The translations under genes and the position numbers were made by a program. Under the pieces are notes generated by a model. It worked only from the letters and a program-made list of their open reading frames with translations, had not been told where the DNA came from and searched no databases. From Phytophthora hibernalis (taxonomy: Eukaryota; Oomycota; Peronosporomycetes; Peronosporales; Peronosporaceae), in contig JAAKBF010000037.1 of the NCBI GenBank assembly GCA_012656075.1, positions 62,001-126,000 of the forward strand: a DNA stretch of 64,000 nucleotides, written 5' to 3'. Below are positions 42,163 through 53,995 of this stretch, piece by piece (the stretch's first letter is position 1; each line of letters starts with the position of its first letter).

Positions 42163-43150
42163 TCACCCCTGGATTGATTCCTCTAACCTCCAGACTGTGA
42201 CTGTGGTCCGATACTTCCCGCACCGTAGCTTTTTTGCATAGGAACCCGATATCACGCTCACATTCGCTCCAGTGTCGAGCAGAATTCTCGTTCGTGCGTC
42301 GTCCACTGCCCCGTTTACCATGGCACGCAATCGCTTCCTCTTATCGTAGCGTTGGGACGACCACCACCCCATCCTCTCACCAGACAACAGCTTGATTGCC
42401 TGGCCGAGACTTCGGGGCTCACGCTCGGTCACAGCCATACTTGCGATTGAAGCCTCGGTAACCGTACCAGTAGCTTCCTCCTCACATTTCACATCCACTT
42501 CACTCTCACTGAGGCTTGCGCCTTCCTCTTCTCCATTTTCCGTCGATTTCACATAATCCATATTCAAGTCATCAGGCCGTTTGCACGAACCAGTGAACGC
42601 AAACAAATAGTCGGCGTCCAGCGCAGGCTTGGCTAACTGTGGCAGCCCGATTGGGACCAACCCAGTTTCAGTTGGCGGGCTGCCTTGTTTAAATGACTTC
42701 CATAGACCAATTCTTGAAGTTCTGGCGAGAGGTCTTTCTTCTCCACCTTCGCCTTCAGAAGAGACGTCAGCTCGTTGAATGCTTCGCATCTTCCCGCATC
42801 ATGGACTTGCTTGCACATCTTGCACCTCTTGAAACAATAGTGTGCAGAGTGTGTGAGTCCACCACAGGCGGCACACGGGCCATATTGCCGGTGACCATTC
42901 ACGTCCGCCGAGGCTTAGGTTGTCTCGGTCGTGCGGGTATTGAATATTCCCAACCCTCGGCCGGCGATTTTAAGCTCGAGCGAACGTTCCCTCGGCGGCG
43001 TAACGACGTTCTGAATCGTTCACGGCAGCCACATGGCCGCGATCTTCATCCGACGCGTATTCGTCATCCGAGTACCCGTCCGAGCCTCGGTCGCCCCTGC
43101 TAGGGTAGTACTCCGGGTCGTAACCCTCGGTGTCATCATAACCCCACTCC
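42163..43150 (-). pseudogene. Gypsy A2 nucleocapsid zinc knuckle and aspartic protease
   Basis: The knuckle region (42,902-42,800) reads CAACGGLTHSAHYCFKRCKM then CKQVHDAGRCE, a double Cys/His cluster. The next frame (42,789-42,163) runs through an acidic stretch to RILLDTGANVSVISGSYAKK, the retropepsin active site. Frames differ by one base between the domains. Downstream, 42,223-41,966 gives the beta-rich part (ELWIMDLSAGVDVVLGTDFM). These pieces would be released from Gag-Pol by the protease itself. Confidence 0.8.
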
Positions 43151-43975
43151 ATGTCTCTGCAGGTTCTCCTCGCGGGTCTACCGAGTCGTCCACCTTCAAC
43201 GCAGCGACCATGTCTGTCAGTGCTTCAGCAAGAGTGACCCTCGGTCGGTATGGACGATCATCTCGACGTCGGTTGTCATCCCGATACCGGTCTTCCCGAC
43301 GACGACCATCATCTCGATCACGCCGGTAGGGGTTCCGCGAATCCCCGGAGCGTCCATCGTCACGGCGACGACTATCATCCTGGCCCTTGGGGCGTCGCAC
43401 CGAGGACTCGCGTCCCTTTTCCGCTCGCGGCGTCGGAGGATATCGTTTATCATGTCCTCCAGGTCGTGAATATTCTTGACTCGCACGTGACACAGACGCT
43501 CTTCCAAGGCTCGGTCTTCGCACGTATCGAGAAAATGTTCCACATGATCCTTGGCTTCGCGACCGCCGTGCTCAAACTGTACCCCGGCATTCCTGGCGTA
43601 GCCGTTTAGCCGGTTCAGATAGTCGCAGACATGTTCCTTCTCTTCACGCATCACCGAGTAGCACCGTGCTTTCGCCGATTGATTAAATCGGGAACAGTAG
43701 TACTTGATGAACGCATCACTCAACACCTTCCACGTTCGTCTCGTCTTCCGCGGGAGTTGTCGGTACCAATGCAGGGCGCCATCTTGGAGGCTCAGCTCGA
43801 ACGCCATACACCATTCATTCGGTGGCGTGTGCGTTCCCTTCATCTCGTCGATGAAGGCTCGGAGCCATTGCATCGACTTCTCGCTCTTGTCTCGGAGGCC
43901 GAGATAGGGTTTGATGTTGCCCAACGGGAGGTGTGTGGCGATTTCAAGCCTCGGTGTGGAACTCTCGTTCTCCAT
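43020..43975 (-). pseudogene. Gypsy A2 gag: capsid-like domain and Arg/Asp-rich tail
   Basis: A 252-codon frame begins MENESSTPRLEIATHLPLGN and contains the Retrotrans_gag core (ALHWYRQLPRKTRRTWKVL, FNQSAKARCYSVMREEKEHV, HFLDTCEDRALEERL). The overlapping next frame (43,523-43,020) gives an Arg/Asp-rich tail (RRDDGRSGDSRNPYRRDRDD) that A1 has largely lost, leading to the zinc knuckle. Gag would self-assemble and package the RNA. Confidence 0.85.
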
Positions 43976-43985
43976 CGAGCTGAGC

Positions 43986-45080
43986 TCACGAATTTGGCGG
44001 GCCCATTTCTCCAGTCACGTCACCCCCTTGGTCTTTAACGTCGAACGAATCATCGTCCGAGGAGTCGTCGTGCGTATCGAAGCGTCGGTCTGTCGTCCGA
44101 CTTGTACTTCGGCCCGCCGTCGGAGCGGTCTGTGTACTCTCGGAGCCCTTTGCCAATCGCTCGGTACGGTCCGCTGACCGAGGCGTTACCATGTGCGAAT
44201 CTTGAAAGTACGCCGAAGCGGTCCCTTTCGCGGAGAACACACCCGTCCCGACCCACATCTCTGGCTGTCGCCCAGGAGTTGTCGGTAGCGGGACCCTCGA
44301 TGGATCCGTTCCCTCGGTCGTGGGTGAGAGGCTCGTCCGACGGTTGGAGCCTGGCTCAGGCACACCAAAACCGTCCGAAGCTTCTGTTTCCACTTACGCA
44401 GCGAGAGCGCGGTATCTTCGATTGACCAACCTTGAAGGTCGGCTTCGGGGGAGTGCTTGAGGTTCACAGCACATAGCGCGGAACAGTTGTACCGTGTCCT
44501 CGGCCACCTGTTGGATGCTCCACGATTCCACCGGGACAACTAATTCTGCCCCGAGTTCCATCCACACGGCTTGTCGAATTGACTTTGGCGCAAAGGCCCG
44601 CATCCACTTGCTCTTTGTCATCATCACCTCCATGCGTCTCCCCAGAACCTTGTTGGCAGTCGGAGTGTCCCCATTAACTGGAGGCCGACTGCCGGTCGAC
44701 CGAGAACTCGCGTCCTCGGTCATCGTCAGCGATCGGAGATCGCCGAGTCCATCTTCGTTGTCCTCGTGAGCTGGTTCAGGACCAGCCACTTCGTCCAACT
44801 CCTCGATGAGGTTTCGCGCAAGCGACCTCACCCCTCCGCTACGTCCTGCTGAGACGGTAGCGGCTTCCGAAACCTCGGACATCACTGTCGCTTCTTCCAG
44901 GTATTCGTCTTCATCATCTTATTTTGCTTCAGAGTAGTCCGTCCGCTCGTCGAAGCTGTCCGAACGCTCGTTGATCGACTCCAGGTCGCGAGTGTTGAAT
45001 CGGACCTCACCGAACCCTCGGTGCGCTCTCCGCTCGGCTTCATCGGCGTTTCTGGTACCGCTGACTTCGCTCCTCTCGCC
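43986..45080 (-). pseudogene. Gypsy A2 gag N-terminal region
   Basis: The start near MARGAKSAVPETPMKPS (about 45,080) is followed by an acidic Ser-rich part (MSEVSEAATVSAGRSGGVRS, 44,885), the helical block KWMRAFAPKSIRQAVWMELG (about 44,600), and a further Ser/Arg stretch to 43,986. Frames change near 44,885 and 44,400. It includes about 40 bp (around 44,745-44,790) that A1 lacks. Function of this N-terminal part is unknown. Confidence 0.65.
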
Positions 45081-45172
45081 ATCTTCTCTCTTCTTCTTAT
45101 CTTGTCTTCTCTCGAATGCTCGTTAGGGTAAGAACCTATATACAACCAAGACACACAGAAAGTCACTCCCAA

Positions 45173-45190
45173 TCCCGGGTCGCGGCACCA
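45173..45190 (-). other. tRNA primer-binding site of Gypsy A2
   Basis: It is the same 18 bases as in A1. Here they directly abut the LTR, because 11 bp spanning the spacer and LTR end are deleted. Confidence 0.85.
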
Positions 45191-46070
45191 GGATCACGCA
45201 GAAATTCTCACTACCAAATAGTATGGGTCCCACCAACAACACTCGCTTCCCCTTGTCAGGTCAACGAGCGTTGGATCAAACCTGAAGACCAGGAACGATC
45301 CCTTACGCCGGGTTGGATGTGAACCCTCTGTACACCTAGGTTGTATTAGGCCAACCCAATAACCTGCACCACTAGCCACGAGCGAGGGCTAGTATGCAAT
45401 ATTGCGCTTTCGCGCGAATCCCGCAGTCTTTCAGAAGGAAGGGTACCGGCTGTCAAGCCTAATACGGGTTTGCCGAGGTAAAACCTCGGCGGGCAGTAAA
45501 ATATGTATGGAACACTCGGTTCCACTATAATATATGGTGAACGACGCTTCTCGTCGCTCCCAACGCTCGGCCACTCTAATCTCTTGGACTGACCAGCAAC
45601 AAACCCTCGGTTCAATGTACCTTAGGCTCGATGACCAGCATCCCACAAGCCGAGCGTATCCAGACCCTAAGATAAGCTAGCTAGACTTACCGAAGACGGA
45701 CTTGACCCTTGGTGACTTGGGGGAAGACTGCTGATTTATTTGTGTTGATCTATGGCTCTGAGAGCCTATGTAGTCAATCATATAGCTAGTCCTATATCTA
45801 AATACAAATATCCAGTGTGAACCGATCCCAGTATGTGATCCTGTACCCGGTTCTATAAGACCGAGGGTACGAAACTGAAATGGGTACAAACGAGGGTTCG
45901 TACCCTCGGCCGGGATTTTATTATACCCGACCGAGGCCTCGGTTACTAAACTATCGTGGTCACTGTGGCGCGGGGAATGTAATCCGCCAATCAGGGCACG
46001 CCGATCACTTTCCTTCAGCAAGAGCAACCTTGCCGACTGGCGACCGAGCGCCCCAAAACTCAACACCACA
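45191..46070 (-). repeat. LTR of Gypsy family A (5' LTR of A2), 880 bp
   Basis: It matches 5,398-6,285 except for the loss of the terminal TGTCGTGTA at the primer-site end. It ends CAACACCACA. A minus-strand open frame (46,486-45,677) runs through the LTR boundary and fuses part of aORF2 to LTR-derived residues; this is a by-product of the insertion. Confidence 0.88.
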
Positions 46071-47440
46071 AAGCGCTCGGCGAGTAGCCGACAGAGACTA
46101 GCGTTGATTTGGACGTCCCTAGGATCCAATCCCGGGACATCAACGCCACCCAGAGCAGCGACAGCCAAGTGCGGATCGTATACGGGGTAGCGACCGCGGA
46201 GAGCGATAACACGCTTCTGCCGCAGGACGGTACCCTGCAGCGACTCGATCGTTCGACGAGCTTCACGGAGAGCGTGGTCACCACCCGAGCAAAGCAAGAC
46301 CGTGGCCTCCTGGAGTTGGCGATAATAAGTTAAAGCCAATCCGTGAAGAGTGGTGAACTCCGCCTTGATCTCAATGATCTTCTGACCCAGGCTTGCACAA
46401 GTCCAATCGCGATTCTCGAGCTCAACCTGAAGCTTCCGAATGGTCGCCTCGGTAGCACGAGTACGGTCGTTTTGCTGAGCAATCATGGTCCGGGATTCCG
46501 CCGTGAGCTAAGCGATCGTCTTGTTGAACGATTATGTTAGCTCGGTCGTGCGCAAAGAACCCGAGCGATAACTCCCCAGCTCTTTGATGACGGTATGTAG
46601 CTGGTGGCGCAAAGAGGCCGACTCAGCGATCGCCGACTCCATTCTCTTGTAACGAGTAGAAGCCACTCGCTCAGACTTGGCGAGCTTGGTCCGAATCTCG
46701 GCGATCTCGGCAGACACATCCGGGAGAGCACAACATCACGTTGCAACGCAGCCAAGATAGAAGCTGACGATTTTGCCCCAAGAATGGCCTGGCGAGTTGA
46801 AGCGTCGGCGGGTGGAGGAGAACTGGTCAGTAGAAACGAGACCAGCTGAGCAAGAGAAGCATCACGCTGTCTCTGCTCTTCTCCTTGCTGAGCGAGAGCT
46901 CGACGAATCCCAGCGAGGCCAGCGGAGTCGCCTGCCGCGAGATTCATCGAGTCACCCTCTGACTCAGCTAGCGTAGCTGAGCTACCAGCGAGTTCCACTG
47001 ACGAATCCGGCGATCCCGGCCGGGCCGAAGAATCATCGTGCTGAAGACCAAGCGCGGCCTCAGCGGTGGGCGTAAGGGCTTGGCTGGACCCAGCGACGGA
47101 AGATTCCGGCGAGCCCAGCGAGTTCGTCAAGTCGATCAGATCCTGAGACTCCATCGATGAGTCGCTACGCGGGTCCGAGCGAAGAAACTTGAGCGCGGAG
47201 GTCCAACGACGTAAGAGCAGCGCTTCTGCATCAGCGCTCGAGGAGGTCGACGACACTTGAGGAGCGAACAAGCTCGCAGTGACGGCCCAACTCGACGAGA
47301 CGGCGGTAGCTGTAGCGGCGCAACGGGAAGCTGTCAAGCGAACACACACGGTGGGTTAGATGACCATCGGCGAGGATAAGGGCATGCCAAGCGCGGGAAG
47401 CTTACCTTGTCAGCGAGAGAAGCAGCGGTGTCCTCGACGG
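46071..47440 (-). pseudogene. Antisense coiled-coil ORF of a Gypsy B element, copy 2 (aORF2), cut by Gypsy A2
   Basis: The minus strand reads an Ala/Ser-rich N part (MESQDLIDLTNSLGSPES, about 47,150; SSATLAESEGDSMN), the motif AQLVSFLLTSSPPPADAST, a coiled coil (46,717-46,300; AEIAEIRTKLAKSERVASTR, ENRDWTCASLGQKI), then LRQKRVIALRG, YDPHLAVAALGGVDVPGL and INASLCRLLAER, where the A2 LTR begins. It is very similar to aORF1. The LTR B at 47,441 follows in plus orientation, so the ORF is antisense to it. A few one-base shifts (about 46,720 and 46,540) break the frame. Confidence 0.62.
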
Positions 47441-48355
47441 AAGCTAGACCAAGTGGATACATCGCACTCAAGAGGATCGAGTGGATACACCGCCAAGTGG
47501 ATACATCACACTCAACAGGGAACGGACTTAATCGGGAACCGCACTTAGCCGGACTCAGCGATGGACGGGCTCGGCGATAATCGACTCGGCGAAAGTTGGA
47601 CTCGGCGAAAGTTGGACTCGGCGGAAGTCGACTTGGCGAGAATGCCTGAAGGTATAAATCAGGATCTGGGCGAAGAGTCGCCGTGAGGTAAGAAACAGTT
47701 CGACATCAACAGACGGAGCTGAGCGAAGAGTCGCAGGAGATCTGTAACGACTCCATTTCATTAGATATTTGTATAGGACCGATAGAAGAACATAGAGAAG
47801 AGCCCGAAGGGGCTCCAAAGACATAGAGATAACAATCAGAGCAGAATCTTCTAAGTCCAAGAACAGGATACATTTTTCCGGTAAGTCCCTGCGTGGGTTG
47901 GATTAAGTCTGCCGTCGTTCCCCGAGAGGCATAGCTTGTAGGGAGCGCCAAGATATCAAGGTCGGCCTGGGGTGGGCACTTCTCGCTACCAAGCGAAGAC
48001 AAGTCTCGTCGATTCGACGAGCCGGTGGGTCTGCACAACCCAGGACACCGTAACCTCCTAGCTGGGCGTAATCTGCGCCTGGTGACCTATAAGCGCGCTC
48101 GCGCGCTGCCGTCCATCCTTTGGTGGAGGGCACAGGGTTTTGCACGGAGACTGCCCCGCTCAGGCGAGTCTCTGGATAGTTTGGAGCTTGGTACTTGTTG
48201 GGACAACACTCAACTGAACCCCGGCTGGGGCGAACCGCAAAGGAAACCGACAGGAACCCTGCGCAAGCCCAACATCGCCGACCTGACTCGGCGAATTGTT
48301 GTGCTGTTGCGTGGAAGCCGAACTAACGACGTTTTCTGTGAATCACAACACCACA
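47441..48355 (+). repeat. LTR B (plus orientation), first ~50 bp missing
   Basis: It enters at AAGCTAGACC, equal to about base 50 of the copy at 18,730, and ends GAATCACAACACCACA at 48,355. Its U3 has repeats of GTGGATACACCGCCAA and, at 47,575-47,640, three imperfect copies of a 16-bp unit GACTCGGCGAAAGTTG. No primer site follows, so it is a 3' LTR or a leftover. Confidence 0.8.
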
Positions 48356-48894
48356 ACAACATCATCGGCAAATTACGGTAGACCGAAGTTATTTATAAAG
48401 GTGAATGTCTTCCGAAGAGAAATGCAGTTGGAATGGGTAAACGCTAAGGGTACTAATTAGAGTGAACGGTGTGCGGTATTATATCAGAGGGCAGTTAGGA
48501 AAGAGGGAGTCGCCTTTGCGAGTCAGGCGCGATGAGTGGGACCTGTAAACGAATGGCTACAGAGCTTTCCATATGGCTACATTCATGTGTCACACTCGAT
48601 TAGAATAAAACCTCTGCCACTTCAAATAGACGACGAAAGTTGACTTCTCCAACGGTTTCAAGCGCCAAAAGAGGGTACTTAATTGTTGTACCGCTTCTCC
48701 TTCTTTACTTGAACCAAGTAAAATAATTGTCCCACTCTCACATTTACCAAGATCTGGCATTTTTAATTTAAATTCAAAACCTGCAAGGTTTTTCCCGCCG
48801 CTTTCAAGCTTTCACTTTCGAATCGGTAGAGTTTGTGCGCACTCTAAAGCGGCGAGCGAGGAAGGACCCAGGCGACGCGAAGACGCCTGCAGCC
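48356..48894 (+). promoter_or_regulatory. Upstream region of TOP2 with an E2F-like site
   Basis: There is no gene in this 539-bp stretch between LTR B and the TOP2 start. TTTCCCGC at 48,791-48,798, 97 bp before the ATG, matches the E2F consensus TTTSSCGC. A weak initiator-like sequence TTTCACTTTCGAAT follows at about 48,810. E2F control would suit a replication-linked gene, but this is inference from a motif. Confidence 0.4.
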
Positions 48895-51800
48895 ATGAGC
48901 GACTCGGAAGACGATGTGTGTACCCCCACCCCCTCTCTGCTCATGCGACATCCCGTCACAATCTCAAACTAACTTATAATTTTCTTATTTCTTATGGTAA
49001 AAATAAAACAACGTTAGGTGGTGATGCTGACCCCAGCCAAGAAGAAGGCCGCAGCCCCACGCAAGAAGAAAACCACCGCAGCCAGCGGTAAAGTGACGAC
49101 TGGAGCCACGAAGACGCAGCTCAAGCTGCAGCCCATCAAGAAGACGAAGAAGAAGAAGGACGCGGGGGACTCGGACAGTTCTGCATATGACGTGGACGAC
49201 AGTGGAGACGAGCAGATACCCATTCAGCAGGAGAACGGCACACCCAAGCAGTCCATCGAACAGATTTACCAGAAGAAGACGCAGTTGGAGCACATTCTGC
49301 TGCGGCCAGACACCTACGGTAGGAGCATTGTAAGAGAGGAGAAAGGGAGAGGAGACTTATGAGGTTTTGTGGGTGTAGTGGGCTCTATTGAGCACGTGGA
49401 GCAGAACATGTGGGTCTTCGACGACGAGAAGAAGAAGATGGAGTTGAAGAAGATCAACTACGTGCCGGGACTGTACAAGATCTTCGACGAGATTATTGTG
49501 AATGCCTGTGATAACAAGCAGCGGGACAAGTCCATGAACACGCTGAAGGTGACGATCGACGTGGAGGAAAACGAGATCTCGGTGTGGAACAACGGAAAGG
49601 GCATCCCGATTGTGCTGCATAAGGAGCACAAGGTGTATGTGCCCGAACTCATCTTTGGACACTTGCTGACGGGTAGTAACTTTGACGATAAGAAGAAGAA
49701 GACAACCGGTGGAAGAAACGGATACGGCGCTAAGCTCGCGAATATTTTCTCCAATGAGTTTATTGTCGAAACGGCGGATTCCAGCACCAAGCAGAAGTAC
49801 AAACAGGTCTTTGAGAACAACATGGGCAAGAAGAACCCGCCGTCGATCACTAAGTGGGTGCAGAAGGACTATACGTGCATTTCGTTCAAACCTGACCTCG
49901 CGCGATTCAAGCTTGATTTCCTCAATGAAGACATTGTCTCGCTGTTTAAGAAGCGAGTATACGACGTTGCTGGTGTTTCAGGCAAGGGGCTGAAAGTTTT
50001 CCTTAATGACGAGAAGATACCGATTAATTCGTTCCCGCAGTATGTCGCGCTGTACCCGGGACCTCGTGGGTCTGGAGGCGAAAAAGAGGATGACGACTCC
50101 CACCCCGAAGAAAATGGTGAAGACGACGACGACTACAGCGAAGACAAGCCTAAGGCGAAGGCTGTTAAAACCAAACCTACAAACGTAACAAAGAATGGTG
50201 TTATCTTCGAAAAACCCGACGAACGCTGGCAGGTTGGCATTGGTCTGAGTGACGATGGTTTTCAGCAAGTGAGTTTCGTGAATGGTATCTGTACCACCAA
50301 GGGTGGCCAGCACGTGGGGTACATTGTGGATCAAATTACGAACAAGCTCGTCAGTGTGCTGAAGAAGAAGAACAAGGGCGAGGCGGTCAAGGCCAACTAC
50401 ATCAAGACGCACATGTTCGTCTACGTGAGCGCGTTGATTGACAACCCTGCTTTTGACTCACAGGTATGTACTCTGCGCTCTGTAGTTGTATGTTTTTCAA
50501 TTGTTGACAGTGCTTGTTTTCTACTACAGACTAAAGAGACTCTGACGACACGGCCTAACGGCTTTGGGTCTGCATTTTCGTTGAGCGACAAGTTCTTGAA
50601 GCAAGTGGAAAAGAGTGGCATGGTGGAGAAAATACTTTCGTTTGCTGCATTCAAGCAGACCGCAGAGCTTCGTCGCAAGGGTGGCGGTGGTGGTAAACGG
50701 GCACGACTTACCGGCATCCCGAAATTGGATGATGCCAATCACGCTGGTACCGCGAAAGGCAAAGACTGCACCCTGATTCTGACTGAAGGGGATTCTGCCA
50801 AGACTGTGGCTGTGGGTGGACTTGCCGTCGTTGGGCGAGACTACTACGGTGTTTTCCCGTTGCGTGGTAAGATGCTCAACGTACGCGAAGCAAGCCATTC
50901 ACAAATCCTGAAGAATGACGAAATTCAAAACGTGGTCAAGATTCTCGGTCTCAAGTACGGTCAAAAGTACGATTCTACCAAGGGCTTACGCTATGGCCAC
51001 CTGATGATCATGGCAGATCAGGATCACGATGGTAGCCATATCAAGGGTTTGGTGATCAACCTTATCCATCACTTTTGGCCGTCGCTGTTGCTTGTCGAAG
51101 GCTTCTTACAGGAGTTCATCACTCCGATTGTGAAGTGTACCAAGGGCAGAACGAAAGAGGTCTTCTACACGATGCCCGAGTACGAGTCTTGGCGGGAAAG
51201 AACCAACCAGGGGCGTGGCTGGGTTATTAAGTACTATAAGGGTCTGGGTACGAGTACGGCTGCAGAGACGAAAGAGTACTTCTCCGACTTGCAAACTCAC
51301 CAGATTGGGTTCACGTACGAAGGCGATGGAGATGCTGACGTGATTGACATGGCGTTCTCGAAGAAGCGTGTCGAGGACCGTAAGGACTGGCTACGTGGCT
51401 ATGAACCTGGCACCTATGTCGACTACGATGTCGATGCCATGGGCTACAGAGAGTAAATTTTCTCGCGTTGAACAATATTTGACGTGATCAATGGTTAACT
51501 TGTTTGTGATATTTCTCGACAGGTTTGTCAACAAGGAGCTCATTCTTTTCTCTATGGCCGACAACATCCGTTCCATCCCAAGTATCTTGGACGGATTCAA
51601 ACCGTCTCAGCGAAAAGTTTTGTTCTGCTGCTTCAAGCGTAATCTTCGGGTACGTTTTCCATCTTGAGAAGGTTCGCGTTCAGTGTCTGACTCATTCATG
51701 TGCTATACCCATTACAGTCAGAGCTGAAGGTTGCACAGCTGGCTGGCTATGTGTCGGAGCACTCAGCGTATCATCACGGAGAGCAGAGCCTGCAAGGCTG

Positions 51801-53867
51801 TATCGTGAATATGGCGCAGGATTTCGTTGGAAGCAACAACATCCATCTTCTGTCGCCTATCGGTCAGTTCGGTACGCGTCTGATGGGCGGCAAGGATTCT
51901 GCCAGCGCTCGTTATATTTTCACCAACTTGGAGCAGCTCACACGTCTGATCTACGATCCGCTGGACAACGACGTGCTGAAGTATTTGGATGAAGACGGGC
52001 AATCCATCGAGCCTGAATGGTACATCCCGATTATCCCAATGGTTCTCGTTAACGGCAGTGATGGTATCGGAACAGGTTGGTCCAGCTCTGTCCCCACCTA
52101 TAACCCACTCGACATCATTAAGGGTTTGCGGCAAATGATCAACGGAGAGGAGGCGACACCATTAACGCCATGGTACCGTGGATTCACCGGTCACATCGTT
52201 GAGAAGACCAACTCGCGCGGAGGTGATACCGGAAACTACGTTGTCCAAGGCCTGTACGAGGTCACAGATGAGAGCACACTTGTGGTTTCTGAGTTACCCG
52301 TTAAAATGTGGACGCAGACGTACAAACAGTTCTTGGAAGGACTGCTAGAAGGCAATACGATTAAAGACTTCAAAGAGAACCACACCGATGTCAAGGTACT
52401 GTTCACGATCACGATGGAGCCGAAGGTGCTGGCCGATATCGCGAAGGCCCCCGGTGGAATCATTAAGAAGTTCAAGCTGGAGTCATCGCTGTCTACTTCC
52501 AACATGCACCTTTTGATGCGACAGGCCACATCAAGAAGTACGAAAACCCGAAGGAGGTCATGAACGAATTTTACGGTGTTCGTCTGGAGTACTATGAGCG
52601 TAGAAAGGAGGCCATGCTCCAAAAGCTTAAGGACCAGATCAAGCTTTTGTCCAATAAGGCCCGCTTTGTGCTGGCAGTTGTCGAAGGAAAATTGATTGTA
52701 AACAACCGGAAGAAGCAAGATCTCCTGGAAGAGTTGATTTCGGAGGGCTATGATCAGATTGTTCCGAAGACGAAAAAGAAGAGCAACAACAATGCTGACT
52801 CAAATGATGAGGACGAAGAGAACGCCACAGATGCCGGCAGAGGTTACGATTACCTGCTGTCTATGAAGATCTGGAGCCTGACGAAGGAACGCGTTGACAA
52901 GCTTCGTGCCGAACTTCAGGAGCGCGAGCAAGAGTTCAGTGTCTTGGAAGGTAGAACGGTGCAGGATTTGTGGATTACAGACCTGGACGCACTCGAGAAA
53001 ATGCTCGTTGAGACGGAAGCCGAGCGACAGAGAATTTTGTCGCACACTCCCAAGAAGAAATCGCGCACGGGCGCAAAATCTGCGGCGAAGAAGAGGAAGC
53101 GAAAGAACGGCCATAGCGACGATGAAGATGATTCATACTTCGAAGTCAAGAAAAAGCCTCGTGCCAAGGCGGCGCCGAGAAAGACCCCAGCGAAGCAGCC
53201 AGTCGAAAAGGAAGCCGCCGTGACTAAGGCTAAGGAACGAAAGACTAACGGGACGAAGGAAATAAAGTCGGGCTCCATTGTGAATCTCTTCAAATCCAAG
53301 GAGGAGCCTGCAGCAGTCAAGTCCGAAAGCGAGGAGGAAGTGGAGGAACTCTCCCTCGCAGAAAGACTTGCTCGGAGATTCCAGGTGACCCCGCAAAAGG
53401 TAGCTTCCGCCTCTGCTGTGAGTACATCACGTGTGACGAAGCCTGTCGTAACAGTCGATTTGGCGAGCTCTGACGACGAGGCGGCTGCAACAAAGGAGGA
53501 CGAAGATGACGTCTTCGCTATGGAGTCTGACGATGCTAGAAAGAAGCATGTAGCTAAAACGAAGGCTGCAGGTCGAAACGCTGCACTAAAGAAGGCTGTA
53601 GCCCCCAAGAAGGCCACGCCTGCTAAGAGGGTCACGCCGACCAAGAAGAAGCTGAAGATATCCCCTCTTGAAGAGTACGATGAAGTCTCGAGCGATGACG
53701 AAGGAGCGGATCCTTCACCAGTGGCACCTCGTCAGCGTTCTCAACGCACTCAGAAGCGCATTGTGTACGGTGAGATTTCAAGTGATGACAACAACGATGC
53801 CAACGATGCTGATGATGCAGAGGAGAGCTTCGCCGTGGAGGACGATGCCGACGACAGTGATTTCTAG
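48895..53867 (+). CDS. TOP2: DNA topoisomerase II (TOP2)
   Basis: ATP-dependent nuclear enzyme that passes one DNA duplex through another to untangle chromosomes. Six exons: 48895-48915, 49018-49318, 49379-50463, 50530-51452, 51523-51649, 51718-53867; introns of 60-102 bp all have GT-AG ends. Start MSDSEDD is joined to VVMLTPAKKK. Visible parts: GHKL ATPase with GGRNGYGAKLANIFS near residue 220; TOPRIM with LTEGDSAKT (about 555) and DQDHDGSH (about 632); FVNKELILFSMADN; catalytic Tyr in SARYIFTNLEQL (about residue 885); coiled coil near residue 1130-1180; Lys/Asp/Ser-rich C-terminal tail typical of the eukaryotic enzyme. Length is about 1,535 aa. One missing T in TTTT at 52,511-52,514 breaks the frame inside a conserved stretch; sequence error is likely. 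Confidence 0.96.
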
Positions 53868-53995
53868 ATACATACGTGGAGTAAAGTGCCTGCGGCATTG
53901 CAGGACTGAAAGTCGGATGGACCAGATCATTCTGGGCATAGGGATACGGCATGCCACCTCGTAATACATCAAATCAACGTTTTGTGTTGGTGCTC

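Larger units (their letters stand above)
39160..46070 (-). mobile_element. Ty3/Gypsy LTR retrotransposon family A, copy A2 (integrase and 3' LTR missing)
   Basis: On the minus strand: LTR (46,070-45,191), primer site (45,173-45,190), gag, protease, RT, RNase H. Then it breaks at about 39,160 inside the second RNase H, joined to aORF4 and LTR D, so the integrase is gone. It is nearly identical to A1 and keeps more of gag. The right flank is aORF2, cut after the motif LCRLLAER, so A2 interrupts an older B/D-type element. Both copies share the primer site and the long RT insert. Confidence 0.88.

Noticed and set aside
45677..46486. 269-residue open frame spanning aORF2 and LTR A
   Set aside because: It only arises because the A2 LTR sits inside the antisense ORF; the C-terminal half translates LTR sequence that is also open by chance in the other LTR A copies.
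52916..53644. 242-codon minus-strand frame inside TOP2
   Set aside because: Antisense shadow of the Lys/Asp/Ser-rich TOP2 tail, giving a Ser/Phe-rich protein without sense.
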